The notes under the pieces are model-generated. The model saw nothing but the letters and a program-made list of their open reading frames with translations. It made no database searches and was not told where the DNA came from. Positions 50,433 through 59,800 of a DNA stretch of 64,000 nucleotides are shown here, one piece after another. The stretch comes from Planctomonas sp. JC2975 (GTDB lineage: Bacteria > Actinomycetota > Actinomycetes > Actinomycetales > Microbacteriaceae), in assembly GCF_012985205.1 (NCBI RefSeq), contig NZ_JABEKS010000001.1, positions 1,426,001-1,490,000 on the forward strand. The letters run 5' to 3'. Position 1 is the stretch's first letter. The number at the start of each line of letters is the position of its first letter. The translations under genes and the position numbers were made by a program.

Positions 50433-51093
50433 AGCTGATACAGCGGCACTCGCTCTTCAGACCACAAGGTCGCGGCATACGAAACAACCGACCGAGGGTC
50501 TTCCGCGAGTGCCACGACCTCGTCCTCGAGGCCTGGATGCGGGATACCGGCACCAGCCCCGATACGCGTTGCCGCAGGTCTCCGACGAGGCAGACGGAGC
50601 ACCCGATCCAGCGTTGCTGCGGCCGATGTGAGCCGACCGATGTCACCGAATGACCGGCATTCGGCGCTGCACTCAGATTGTGGACGCCCCAGTTCTGGGA
50701 GTGGCGGTCCGGGCATTGGTACAGCGAGCCTGGCAGGGTGCCGGACTGTTGGGGAGTGCTCGTCGTCGCGGGTGCGGCACTCGCGTTCGGGATCGCGATT
50801 GGTGCCCTTGTCACCTACATGAGGCTTCGCCGACTGAACCGTTGACGGCACACCGCTGGGGCACCACGCCTCTTGTCGATGCCTTCGACTCCATTTCGGC
50901 CCCGCCACCGGTGGGTATGGTTCTACGCACGTCTGGCACCACGTCGAAAGAACGGTCGGAAAGGTTTTCAGCATCGTCGCTCGCGCCTTCCAAGGGGCAG
51001 GACGGATTGTCGGACCCAGCGTCATCGCGTTGCCCTCCTGACTCCGGGCGACATACGCGGTCTGCTGGCCAACCGCCGTCGTAGCGTTGCGGC
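50433..51093. other. Long low-information gap between AKR and PhzF-like genes
   Basis: 661 bp with weakened codon bias in all frames. Apart from a possible 55-residue membrane peptide at 50678-50845, no gene can be supported; nothing in 50433-50650 or 50850-51080 resembles a known family by eye. The region lies in a stretch rich in gene fragments and is probably decayed sequence. Confidence 0.55.
50678..50845 (+). CDS. Possible 55-residue single-helix membrane peptide
   Basis: A TTG-started frame encodes a Trp-rich first half (TPQFWEWRSGHWYSEPG), then one clean membrane helix (WGVLVVAGAALAFGIAIGALVTYM) and a basic end RLRRLNR. The helix plus positive stop-transfer is what a real small membrane protein, or the C-terminal anchor of a lost surface protein, would show. 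There is no ribosome-binding site before the TTG, and an in-frame stop (TGA at 50651) lies just upstream. No family is recognised. Confidence 0.3.
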   Translation: MWTPQFWEWRSGHWYSEPGRVPDCWGVLVVAGAALAFGIAIGALVTYMRLRRLNR

Positions 51094-51978
51094 ATGCGCT
51101 TCGCCTACGTGGATGTGTTCGCGGCACGACCGCTTTCGGGCAATCCCGTCGTCGTCGTCGACGGCGCTGCCGGGCATCCGGATGCCGTGCTGCAGTCCCT
51201 CGCGCGCGAGTTCAATCAGTCGGAGACCGCGTTCGTGCTGCCAGCGGACGTCACACGTGACGGACAGGCCGACTGGAGGCTGCGCTCCTTCACACCGACC
51301 GGCGCCGAAGTGTTCGGTGCCGGGCACAACGCGCTCGGCGCCGCCGTCTGGCTGGCCGCATCCGAACGCCTCGAGCCAGGACGCGCATCCTTCATCCAGG
51401 CGATCGGAGGCGAGAACTACACAGTGACGGTCACCGAAGTCACCCCGGAGCAGGCTCATGTTGCGATCCGTCAGGCACCGCCGACACGACTCGCGACGTT
51501 CCGCGACCGCGACGCGCTCGCGCTCGCGCTTGGGGTCGCGTCCGACGCCGTGCTCGTCGAACTCGTGCCCGAGGTCGTCTCCACTGGGGCGGCGCACCTC
51601 CTCGTGCCGCTGCGCACCCGTGCCGACGTCGATGCGGCACGACCCGACCCAGGAGCGCTGTCCCGGCTGCTGTCGTCCATCGGGGCGGAGGGGTGCGCCG
51701 TGTTCAGCCTGGATCCCGCCGAGCAGGGTGCTGCCGCCCACGTGCGGTTCTTCAACCCGGCCATGGGTATTGCGGAGGATCCCGCAACCGGAACGGCCGC
51801 CGGTCCACTCGCCGTCAAGCTGCTGCGCGACGGGCTCGTGTCGCCCGCACGCACAGTGGTGATCGCGCAGGGACACCGCGTAGGACGGCCCAGTCTGCTC
51901 TCGGTCGACGTGGATGGCGACCATGTGACGCTGCACGGCGACGGAATCGTGGTCGCCAGAGGCGATCTTCTCATCTGA
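51094..51978 (+). CDS. PhzF family isomerase/epimerase
   Basis: A 294-residue protein of the diaminopimelate-epimerase-like fold. MRFAYVDVFAARPLSGNPVVVV is the family start, FNQSETAFVLP holds the catalytic Glu, and TPTGAEVFGAGHNALGAAVWL and AMGIAEDPATGTAAGPLAVKLL are the two Gly-rich motifs. PhzF proteins isomerise small acids; outside phenazine clusters their substrates are mostly unknown, and no phenazine genes are nearby. Lone gene in the fragment-rich stretch. Confidence 0.88.
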   Translation: MRFAYVDVFAARPLSGNPVVVVDGAAGHPDAVLQSLAREFNQSETAFVLPADVTRDGQADWRLRSFTPTGAEVFGAGHNALGAAVWLAASERLEPGRASFIQAIGGENYTVTVTEVTPEQAHVAIRQAPPTRLATFRDRDALALALGVASDAVLVELVPEVVSTGAAHLLVPLRTRADVDAARPDPGALSRLLSSIGAEGCAVFSLDPAEQGAAAHVRFFNPAMGIAEDPATGTAAGPLAVKLLRDGLVSPARTVVIAQGHRVGRPSLLSVDVDGDHVTLHGDGIVVARGDLLI

Positions 51979-52080
51979 CGCAAGGTGAATTCGCCGGCCC
52001 CACACCCACGGGCCCGCCGTGAACGCTGCGGTCCGCGCGTCCTGACCCCGGCGGCGTGGTTGTCCCGGGCTCTGAGGGGG

Positions 52081-52338
52081 CGCTGGACCGCAAGCCTGAG
52101 GACACGCACACCATACGAGCAATCCGTCGGAGCATCCGCCCAAGCGATGGCTGACTTCGAGGAGACCGCCAACGGCGACCCCGGAAAGGTCGCCCAGCTC
52201 GTTATCCGAGTCGCCGAGCTCGACAATCCACCACTGCGAATCCTTGCAGGCAGCGACGCATACACATACGGCCGCGAAGCATGGACAAAGCGACTCGAGA
52301 CCGACACAGCCTGGGAGTCCCTCAGCTGCAGCATCGAC
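52081..52338 (+). pseudogene. C-terminal fragment of a short-chain dehydrogenase
   Basis: The frame encodes SLRTRTPYEQSVGASAQAMADF, then NGDPGKVAQLVIRVAELDNPPLRILAGSDAYTYGREAW and TAWESLSCSID. GDP-x-K-x-A near a NPPLR-xxxGSDA is the C-terminal signature of a common SDR group that ends WE-x-x-S-x-x-D. The cofactor and active-site halves are absent. It continues in the same open frame into an IS30 transposase end, so the open frame 51985-52503 is a fusion of two relics. Confidence 0.65.
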
Positions 52339-52380
52339 GCCTACGACAGTGGCAACGGTTGGGAAAGGCAGCGCGGCGCC

Positions 52381-52525
52381 AGCCTCCGCGACCTCACCGA
52401 AGCGCAGCTCGACGCCGTCGCCGCCGAACTCAACGATCGACCCCGGAAACGGTTAGAGTTCCAAACCCCGAACGAAGTACTCGAGAACACCCTGTTGCGA
52501 TGACCGCCAGAATCCGCCCATCCGC
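52381..52525 (+). mobile_element. IS30-family remnant: transposase 3' end and probable right terminus
   Basis: The residues SLRDLTEAQLDAVAAELNDRPRKRLEFQTPNEVL are the C-terminal end of IS30-type DDE transposases (xAxxLNxRPRKxLxxxTPxE). The stop at 52501-52503 lies in TGTTGCGATGACCGCCAGAATC, which resembles the right inverted repeat of actinobacterial IS30 elements. No left end or catalytic core is present. Confidence 0.6.
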
Positions 52526-52715
52526 ATACGTACATCCTCCGGATCAGCGAATCCACCCCATCCGAACCCGATCTCGGCGACTGTTCCGCGACCGACATGA
52601 ATGGTGGCGGTCTTACGCCACACAATCACCGTGGAGCGAGGACGTTCCTCCCCTGGTTTCTGGTCACTCGAACCCGACGAGCTCGGACTTCGTCCTACTC
52701 GTCAGCGGTGTCCGA

Positions 52716-53390
52716 CTAGATCACGAGACCTGATTCATATGCGAACACGACGAGCTGCGCGCGGTCGCGTGCCCCGAGCTTGATGAGGGCGTGGGACACG
52801 TGGGTCTTGACCGTCGTGGGGCTGATCACGAGTCGATCGGCGATGTCGTCGTTGCCCAGCCCCCTGGCGACGAGTCCGACGATCTCGCGCTCCCGGTCCG
52901 TGAGCTGGGCGAGCGGACGCGCTTCTCCAGCCCGCGGGTGGCCGGCATCGGCAGGGGGCGGAGTGGCGACGAACGAGGCGATGAGCGACCGTGTAGCGCT
53001 GGGGGCGAGGAGGGAGTCGCCCGCGGCGACGACGTGGACGGCGCGGCGCAGCTCGGCTGCGTCGAGATCCTTGAGCAGGAAGCCGCTGGCCCCGGCGCGA
53101 AGCGCGGCGAAGACGTTCGCGTCCACGTCGTATGTGGTCACGACGAGCACGCGCGAGTGCTCCAATACGGGGTCGGCGGTGATCTCCTCGGTGGCGCGGA
53201 TGCCGTCCACGCCGGGCATCCGCACATCCATCACGATCACGTTCGGCAGTAGTGCCCGGGCCTGCATCAGCGCTGTCGCGCCGTCGGAAGCCTCGCCAAC
53301 GACCGCGATCTCAGGGTCGCGTTCCAGGATGGCGCGGAATCCCTCGCGCACGATCGCCTGATCGTCGACCAGAAGCACGGTGATGCTCAC
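52716..53390 (-). CDS. NarL/LuxR-type response regulator
   Basis: A 224-residue regulator. The receiver domain has VLLVDDQAIVREGF (acidic pair), phospho-acceptor Asp55 in VIVMDVRMPGVDG, then Thr in VVTTYD and Lys in FLLKDLDA. The C-terminal LuxR HTH reads LTDREREIVGLVARGLGNDDIADRLVISPTTVKTHVSHALIKLGARDR. ATGA overlap with the sensor kinase. It should control the ABC exporter genes just upstream on the same strand. Confidence 0.93.
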   Translation of the reverse strand: MSITVLLVDDQAIVREGFRAILERDPEIAVVGEASDGATALMQARALLPNVIVMDVRMPGVDGIRATEEITADPVLEHSRVLVVTTYDVDANVFAALRAGASGFLLKDLDAAELRRAVHVVAAGDSLLAPSATRSLIASFVATPPPADAGHPRAGEARPLAQLTDREREIVGLVARGLGNDDIADRLVISPTTVKTHVSHALIKLGARDRAQLVVFAYESGLVI

Positions 53391-54676
53391 GCGACCCCTT
53401 CCGGTGCTCCGGTGAGCGGGAGCTCGGCGTGCACGACGAATCCTCCCGCCGCGCGTGCTCCGGCCGTGGCGCTGCCCCCGACGGCGGCGGCGCGTTCATG
53501 CATGCCCCGGAGCCCGTACCCTCCCGTAGGCGAGGTGGAGGACGCAACGGTGCCGCCGCCCGGGTCGTCGATCGGTCCGGTGTCGGCAGTGCCGGTCGAG
53601 GCTGTGCCGCTGTGGGACGTACCGTCGTCCACGACATCGATGACGAGCCGATCGGTGACCGACCGCACGTCGATGTCGATCCGAGTCCCGTCGGAATGCT
53701 TCACGACGTTCGTGACGGCCTCCTGCACGATGCGGTAAGCGGTCAAAGCCGTCACCGGCGAGACGCGCTCGGGATCGGCGCCGAGACGGAATCCCACGTC
53801 GAGGCCGGCATCCCGCGCTCCGGCGACGAGGTCGTCGAGCTGGCTGAGTCCCGGCTGCGGGGAGCGCGACGGCTCCTCCTCGCCGCGCAGGTATTCGACG
53901 GCGCGACGGACCTCGGGGCTGGCCTGTCTCGTCAAGGTGCGGATGCGCTCGACGGACTCACGGGCGCGCTGCGGCTCACCGGCATCGAACGCGTCCAGTG
54001 CGGCGGCGCTCTGCACCGTCACGGCCGAGATCGTGTGCGCCAGAACGTCGTGCACCTCGCGAGCGATCCGCAGCCGGTCCGCCGCGATGCGCTCGTTCGC
54101 CTCTGCCTCGCTCTCCAGGCGCGCCATGGCGACCTCGCGCGCGTTGTTGCGGCGCAGCTGCCGCGCAGCGACGCCGAAGGCGATGAGGCACAGCATCCCC
54201 ATCGCGGGGCCGGTGAGCGCGTACGACGCGGGCGGTGTCGCATTCGGCGGAAGCGACTGCACCGCCTGCCAGGCAGGCACGAACAGCACCGCGATCACGA
54301 TCCACCACAGCGACGACGCGAGCTCCGCAAGTGTGAAGAGCGCGATGAACAGCGCCATCGCAGGGGCCGCGCCCGGGTATCCGACGAAGTGGTACACCGC
54401 CACGAGGAGGAAGACCATGAGCGCGGTGGCGAAGGGCCGGTCGCGGCGCAGGAGCAGCACCGCGCTCGCGGCGAGGCCGATGAGGTACGCACCGGCGGGG
54501 AACGCGACGGGGGGCTGCGCCGCCGTCAGTTCAGCCCAGACGCCGATCGTCGTGAGCACGGCGACGACGAGGGCGATCGAGCCGTCGACCACCCGGCGCA
54601 TCCGCGTCGCACGTGCTGACGTGGAGCCGGCGGCGTCCACCCTGCCAGCGGATGCCGTGCCCGAGACGGCGTTCAC
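53387..54676 (-). CDS. Sensor histidine kinase (HisKA_3, NarX/DesK type)
   Basis: A 429-residue kinase. Five to six helices in residues 28-170 form a membrane sensor with only short loops, typical of intramembrane-sensing kinases. The HisKA_3 motif RIAREVHDVLAHTISAVTVQSAAAL has phospho-His209. The HATPase has NVVKHSDGTRIDI (N box) and GGYGLRGMHERAAAVGG (G box), with a Gly/Ser/Thr-rich insert between them. It is coupled to the response regulator by ATGA and lies 9 bp from the ABC permease gene. It probably senses cell-envelope or peptide stress. Confidence 0.92.
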   Translation of the reverse strand: MNAVSGTASAGRVDAAGSTSARATRMRRVVDGSIALVVAVLTTIGVWAELTAAQPPVAFPAGAYLIGLAASAVLLLRRDRPFATALMVFLLVAVYHFVGYPGAAPAMALFIALFTLAELASSLWWIVIAVLFVPAWQAVQSLPPNATPPASYALTGPAMGMLCLIAFGVAARQLRRNNAREVAMARLESEAEANERIAADRLRIAREVHDVLAHTISAVTVQSAAALDAFDAGEPQRARESVERIRTLTRQASPEVRRAVEYLRGEEEPSRSPQPGLSQLDDLVAGARDAGLDVGFRLGADPERVSPVTALTAYRIVQEAVTNVVKHSDGTRIDIDVRSVTDRLVIDVVDDGTSHSGTASTGTADTGPIDDPGGGTVASSTSPTGGYGLRGMHERAAAVGGSATAGARAAGGFVVHAELPLTGAPEGVA

Positions 54677-54685
54677 GCGGCCAGC

Positions 54686-55477
54686 CTATTCCGCGGTCGC
54701 GGCGGCGAGCACTGCCCTGCGCTTTCGTCGGGGACGCGGCCTCAGCGACGGTGCGCGATAGGCGAGGAGGGCGAGGCATCCGAAGACGAGGGTCCATCCG
54801 AAGAGATTCGCGACCGAGGCGAGTGTCGGCACCGATCCCCCGGCGATGTCCCAGCCGAGCTTCGCAAGGTTGTACGTGGGCAGCCAGACGGCAGCATCCT
54901 TCATCCCGGCGGGCAGGATGTCGGGCGGCACCCACAGCCCGCCGAGTGCGGAGAGCGCCATGTAGAGCCCGTAGCTCAGCGGATATGCGGCATCCGCTCC
55001 GACGGCGAAGCCGATGGCGATGCCGAGCATGGCGAACGCGGCGCTGCCGACCCACATCGCGGCCACCAGCGACACCCACTGACCGGCGCTCAGTGACACG
55101 CCCTTGACGATCGCTGCCGTGAGGCACACGAGCACGATGGCGGGAAGCGCCGTGAGCACGCTGGCGACGATCTTCGCGCCGATCACCGAGGATGCCCGCA
55201 ACGGCATGGCCCTCACCTGGGTCAGCCAGCCGATCTGGCGCTCTTCCGAGATGCGCGGACCCGTCGTGGAGAGCACGGCCCAGATCGCTCCGTAGGCGGC
55301 CATCGCGACCATGATCTCGACGGTGCCCGGCAGCTCGCCCGGCCGGGTGGGACCCCCGCCGAAGAGGGTGGCGAACAGCAGGTAGAAGCCGATGGGGGCG
55401 AGAACGGCGAGCGCGAGGTACTTCGGATCGCGCAGCATCCGCACGGTCTCCAGGCGAAGGATGGCAGTGGTCTTCAT
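54686..55477 (-). CDS. ABC-2 type exporter permease
   Basis: A 263-residue protein with six helices. ILRLETVRMLRDPKYLALAVLAPIGFYLLF is the usual ABC-2 start, ISEERQIGWLTQVRAMPLRASSVIGAKI is the cytoplasmic coupling loop, and YMALSALGGLWVPPDILPAGMKDAAVWLPTYNLAKLGWDI is the conserved C-terminal part. The basic tail RPRPRRKRR is cytoplasmic. ATGA overlap with the ATPase gene. It exports a drug, lipid or peptide with the partner ATPase. Confidence 0.9.
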   Translation of the reverse strand: MKTTAILRLETVRMLRDPKYLALAVLAPIGFYLLFATLFGGGPTRPGELPGTVEIMVAMAAYGAIWAVLSTTGPRISEERQIGWLTQVRAMPLRASSVIGAKIVASVLTALPAIVLVCLTAAIVKGVSLSAGQWVSLVAAMWVGSAAFAMLGIAIGFAVGADAAYPLSYGLYMALSALGGLWVPPDILPAGMKDAAVWLPTYNLAKLGWDIAGGSVPTLASVANLFGWTLVFGCLALLAYRAPSLRPRPRRKRRAVLAAATAE

Positions 55478-56433
55478 GATCGCTCCTGATGAGTCGTCGA
55501 TGCGGTGGATCCGGTGGCCGCTGCGGCCCCGGTCAGTCGGAGGTAGCTGTCGTCGAGGTCGGGCGGCGTCACTTCCAGGCCATGCCACGGGAGTCCGGAC
55601 CCCACGAGTCGGCGCACCAGCTCGTCCGAGTCGGCCGTGGTCACCTCGAGCCGGTCGCCGCGCCGCGCCGTAGACAGCACGAGTTCACGGTCGCCGAGCA
55701 CATCGATGGCATCGCCTGTATCCGCGTCGGGCTCATTGTCGAGGAGGTACCGGACGCGCGAGACCCCGGCATCCGACCGCACCTCGTGCGGGGTTCCGTC
55801 CGCGACGACCCGCCCGGCGGCCAGCATGACGACGCGGTCGGCGTTGCCCTCCACCTCGTCGAGGTAGTGCGTGGAGAACAGCACGGTGCGTCCGGTGCCG
55901 GCGTACGCGCGGATGGCAGCCCAGAACGCGTTGCGCCCCTCGACGTCGAGCGCCCGAGTCGGCTCGTCGAGCACAAGGACCTCGGGACGGCCGACCACCG
56001 CAAGAGAGAACCTCACGCGCTGCGCCTGTCCACCGGAGAGCCTGTCGACGCGGCGCTTGGCGATCTCGGAGACGCCGGCCATGGCCAGAGCCTCATCCGC
56101 GGGGAACGGTTCCGCGTAGAGTGCGGCCGCCAGCCTGACGAGCTCGCCCACCCTGATGCCCGGCATGAGCCCGGCATCCTGCAGCATGACGGCGATGCGA
56201 CCGGACGCGACGGCCTCCGTTGCGGACAGCCCGGCGACCGCCACGGTGCCCGTGTCGGGTCGTACAAGGCCCACCATCATTCCGACGAGCGTGGATTTGC
56301 CCGCGCCGTTGGGTCCGAGCAGGGCGACGGTGCTCCCGCGCTCGACCGTCAGGTCGACGCCGCGGACGGCGTACGTCGCCCCGTACGATTTCGTGACGCC
56401 GCCCAGGTGCAGGGCAGCGGATGTCGTTTCCAT
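55474..56433 (-). CDS. ABC exporter ATP-binding protein
   Basis: A 319-residue ATPase of the DrrA/CcmA type. Walker A GPNGAGKST is at 40-48, the Q loop is in VMLQDAGLMPG, the signature LSGGQAQRVRFSLAV is the LSGGQ variant, Walker B is LVLDEPTRALD, and STHYLDE is the H loop. A C-terminal 100-residue extension (VRYLLDNEPDADTGDAIDVL onward) is common in multidrug exporters. It is the first gene of the exporter-two-component operon; the start is ATG at 56433. Confidence 0.92.
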   Translation of the reverse strand: METTSAALHLGGVTKSYGATYAVRGVDLTVERGSTVALLGPNGAGKSTLVGMMVGLVRPDTGTVAVAGLSATEAVASGRIAVMLQDAGLMPGIRVGELVRLAAALYAEPFPADEALAMAGVSEIAKRRVDRLSGGQAQRVRFSLAVVGRPEVLVLDEPTRALDVEGRNAFWAAIRAYAGTGRTVLFSTHYLDEVEGNADRVVMLAAGRVVADGTPHEVRSDAGVSRVRYLLDNEPDADTGDAIDVLGDRELVLSTARRGDRLEVTTADSDELVRRLVGSGLPWHGLEVTPPDLDDSYLRLTGAAAATGSTASTTHQERS

Positions 56434-56803
56434 GCCACGATCGTGCCGCCAGCGGGGAGGACGCCGAATCGTCCTGACGGAGCGACCTGCGCGGCACGAC
56501 CACTCCGTTCGGAGTACGCGGCCGCCAACACGACCGCTTTCCGGGGAGCGTGAAGGGCTGTGTCGCGCAGGAGGACCGAGGTCGACTCTGCGGACGCCCG
56601 ACGGCACCAGCGAGGTCCTCCCGGCTCGCATGGTGCTCCACGGCGTGTTTCGAGCCCACTCGGTGGAGAGTTCGGCCGGTGCAGTCACCGTGTTCCAAGT
56701 GGCCGCTGCTGGCGTGGTTGTTCACCTTTCGTCAACCACGGCCGGATACTCTCCGTGATCAGTTGTCCAGTGCGCTGGGCTTCCGCCGACCCACGGAGTT
56801 ACT
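56434..56803. other. Divergent promoter region between ABC exporter and Pls-type synthetase
   Basis: 370 bp with no convincing gene. The left part adjoins the ABC ATPase start and must hold its promoter. The right part ends in CACGGAGTTACT, whose GGAG serves the GTG start at 56804. No clear palindrome was found. Confidence 0.55.
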
Positions 56804-59800
56804 GTGATCGATCGCCGTCCGGGTTTACTTGAGGGCAGCACGCGAACGCCGCCGTCGCGCACCCTCATGGACATCCTGACCGAGACTGCGGATCGGCACC
56901 CGGATGCATCGGCGATCGATGACGGCCGAGGTGCGATCAGCTATCGCGAGTTGGCGTCGCGCGTGTCGCAGGTGGCGGCGATTCTTAACGCTGCGGGAGT
57001 CGTTCGTGGCGACCGAGTCGGGGTGCGGCTGGAGTCGGGCACGAAGGAGCTGTACATAGCGATTCTGGCTGTGATGGCGGCCGGTGCCGCGTACGTGCCT
57101 GTCGATGTGGATGATCCCGATGAGCGTGCCGAGCTGGTGTTCGGCGAGGCCCGGGTTGCCGGAGTGGTCTCAGGTCGCGGCGAGTACGTGCCGGTCGGGT
57201 CGACGGCCACTTCAAGGACCGTGGTCCTGTTCGGTGAGGCGGCCTCGTACAGACGAACGGTCACGGTCGATGCACAGTCTCCGACGACGGAGGACGACGC
57301 GTGGATCATCTCACTTCGGGTTCGACGGGTACCCCGAAGGGTGTTGCTGTGCGGCATCGCTCGGCCGCTGCGTTCGTCGATGCCGAAGCCAGGTTGTATC
57401 TGCAGGCGGAACCGATCGGTCCCCATGACCGAGTGCTGGCCGGCCTCTCGGTCGCGTTCGATGCGTCGTGCGAGGAGATGTGGCTCGCTTGGGCGAACGG
57501 CGCGTGCCTCGTGCCCGCTCCGCGCTCGCTTGTGCGCAGTGGTGTGGATCTGGGGCAGTGGCTGATCACCCAGGGTGTCACCATCGTGTCGACCGTTCCG
57601 ACGCTGGCCGCGCTGTGGCCGGCGGAGTCGCTCGAGAACGTGCGGCTGCTGATCTTCGGTGGTGAGGCGTGTCCGCCTGAGCTGATCTCTCGCCTCGCGG
57701 TTGAGGGTCGGGAGGTTTGGAACACGTACGGTCCGACCGAGGCGACAGTTGTTTCCTGCGGCGCGCTCTTGGCAGCGGGCGATCCGGTCACGATCGGTCT
57801 GCCGCTTGACGGGTGGGACCTCGTCGTCGTGGATCCGGACGGCAACCCGGTCGGAGACGGTGAGGTCGGCGAGCTGGTCATCGGTGGGGTCGGACTGGCC
57901 AGATACTTGGATCCGCAGAAGGATGCCGAGAAGTTCGCCCCGCTGACATCAGTGGGCTGGGAGCGCGCGTATCGCAGCGGTGACCTGGTCGTTTTCGATC
58001 GAGACGGGCTGATCTTCCAGGGCCGGGCCGATGACCAGGTCAAGGTCGGGGGAAGGCGGATCGAACTCGGTGAGATCGAAGCGGCGCTGTTGCGGCTTCC
58101 TGGTGTCTCGGGCGCGGCGGCCGCTGTCCGGACCACAGCGTCCGATAACAAGGTGCTCGTCGGATATGTGACCAGCACGAACCACGAGGGTTTCGATCGT
58201 GTCCGCGCCACTGAGCTGCTTCGGCATGACCTTCCGGCGGCTTTGGTGCCGCTGTTGGCGGTGGTTGCGGACCTGCCGACGCGGACCTCGGGCAAGGTGG
58301 ACAAGGCGGCTCTGCCATGGCCGCTGCCGGACATTGATCCGACAGGGGCCCACCTGGAACCCGGTCTGCGCGGCCTGGCCGCCGACTGGCATGCGGTTCT
58401 GGGAGTCCCGGTCTCCGGTCCTGACGACAACTTCTTCGACCTCGGTGGCGGATCGTTGTCAGCCGCACAGCTCGTCACGCGCATCAGGCAACGGGATCCG
58501 GAGTTCACCGTTGCGGACATTTATTCGCATCCGCGGCTGGCGGCGATGGCCGAGTACTTGGCGGAGCGGGCGTCCGACGTCCGGTCGGAAGGCATCTCCA
58601 CGCACGTCGTGCCGCGCACGCCGCTACGGATGCAATGGCTGCAAACGCTGCTCGGCATTCCGTTGTTCGTGCTCGCCGGCCTTCGCTGGCTGCTCTATTT
58701 GCTCACGGCCAGCACCATCCTCTCGGCATTCCAAGGCTTCGAGTTCCTGCCGCAGAGCTCGCCCTGGCTGTTGGTGATCGGGCTGATCATCTTCGCCACC
58801 CCATTCGGCCGCATGGCCATCTCTGTGGTCTGCGCTCGTGTCCTGCTGGCCGGGGTGCGCGGCGGCGACTATCCACGCGGCGGCGGCGTGCATCTGCGCC
58901 TGTGGCTGGCGGAACAGGTCGCACACCAGGTGGGTGCGGTCAGCTTGGCCGGCGCGCCATGGATCACGTATTACGCCAGAGCGCTGGGCGCGCGGATCGG
59001 TCGCAACGTCGACCTGCACGCTCTCCCGCCGGTCACCGGAATGCTCCGCATCGGATCCGGTGCGGCCGTCGAACCCGAGGTAGATCTCTCCGGCTACTGG
59101 ATCGACGGCGATCTGCTGCGCATCGGTGCGGTACGGATCGGGGCGAACAGCGTCGTGGGAGCCCGCAGCACGTTGCTTCCCGGTGCACGGATCGGCAAGA
59201 ACGCACAGATCGCTCCCGGGTCGTCGGTATTCGGCAGGGTCCGTTCCGGGGAACGCTGGGAGGGTTCTCCGGCCGTGCGTGTGGGGCCGGCCGAACGGTG
59301 GTGGGATGATGACCGCCCGGAGATACGCACCCGCTGGCTGTTCGCCTACGCTGCCGCGGGAGTCTCGATCGCGCTCCTTCCAATCCTTTCTTTCGCGGTG
59401 GGCGGTGTCATCGTCGCCCTGTTCGTCGCAGGATCGCAGTCCCTGGCCGAGGCGGCGATCCGGTCGCTCGGCGCGCTGGTCCCGGCCACACTGGTGACGG
59501 GTGTCGTGCTGGCCGGGCTGGTCGTGCTGGGCACCCGTCTCTTGGGCATCGGCCTCGCGCCCGGCATCTATCCGGTCCGCGGCCTGGTCGGTTGGCAGGT
59601 ATGGGCGACCGAACGTCTCTTGGACCTGGCGCGCACTCTGCTGTTTCCGCTCTACTCGTCGCTGTTCACCCCGGTGTGGTTGCGGATGCTCGGCGCCGAT
59701 ATCGGCCGCAACGTCGAAGCATCGACGGTGCTCCTGCTTCCGAAAATGACAACGGTCAAGGACGGCGCCTTCCTCGCGGATGACACCCTTGTCGCGTCAT

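Noticed and set aside
50433-50650. A minus-strand gene end after the aldo-keto reductase
   Set aside because: A frame with Arg/Ala-rich residues is open there, but no family, start site or consistent codon bias supports it.
51094-51978. Phenazine biosynthesis
   Set aside because: A lone PhzF-type gene; no other phz gene is present in the window, and most PhzF homologs are unrelated to phenazines.
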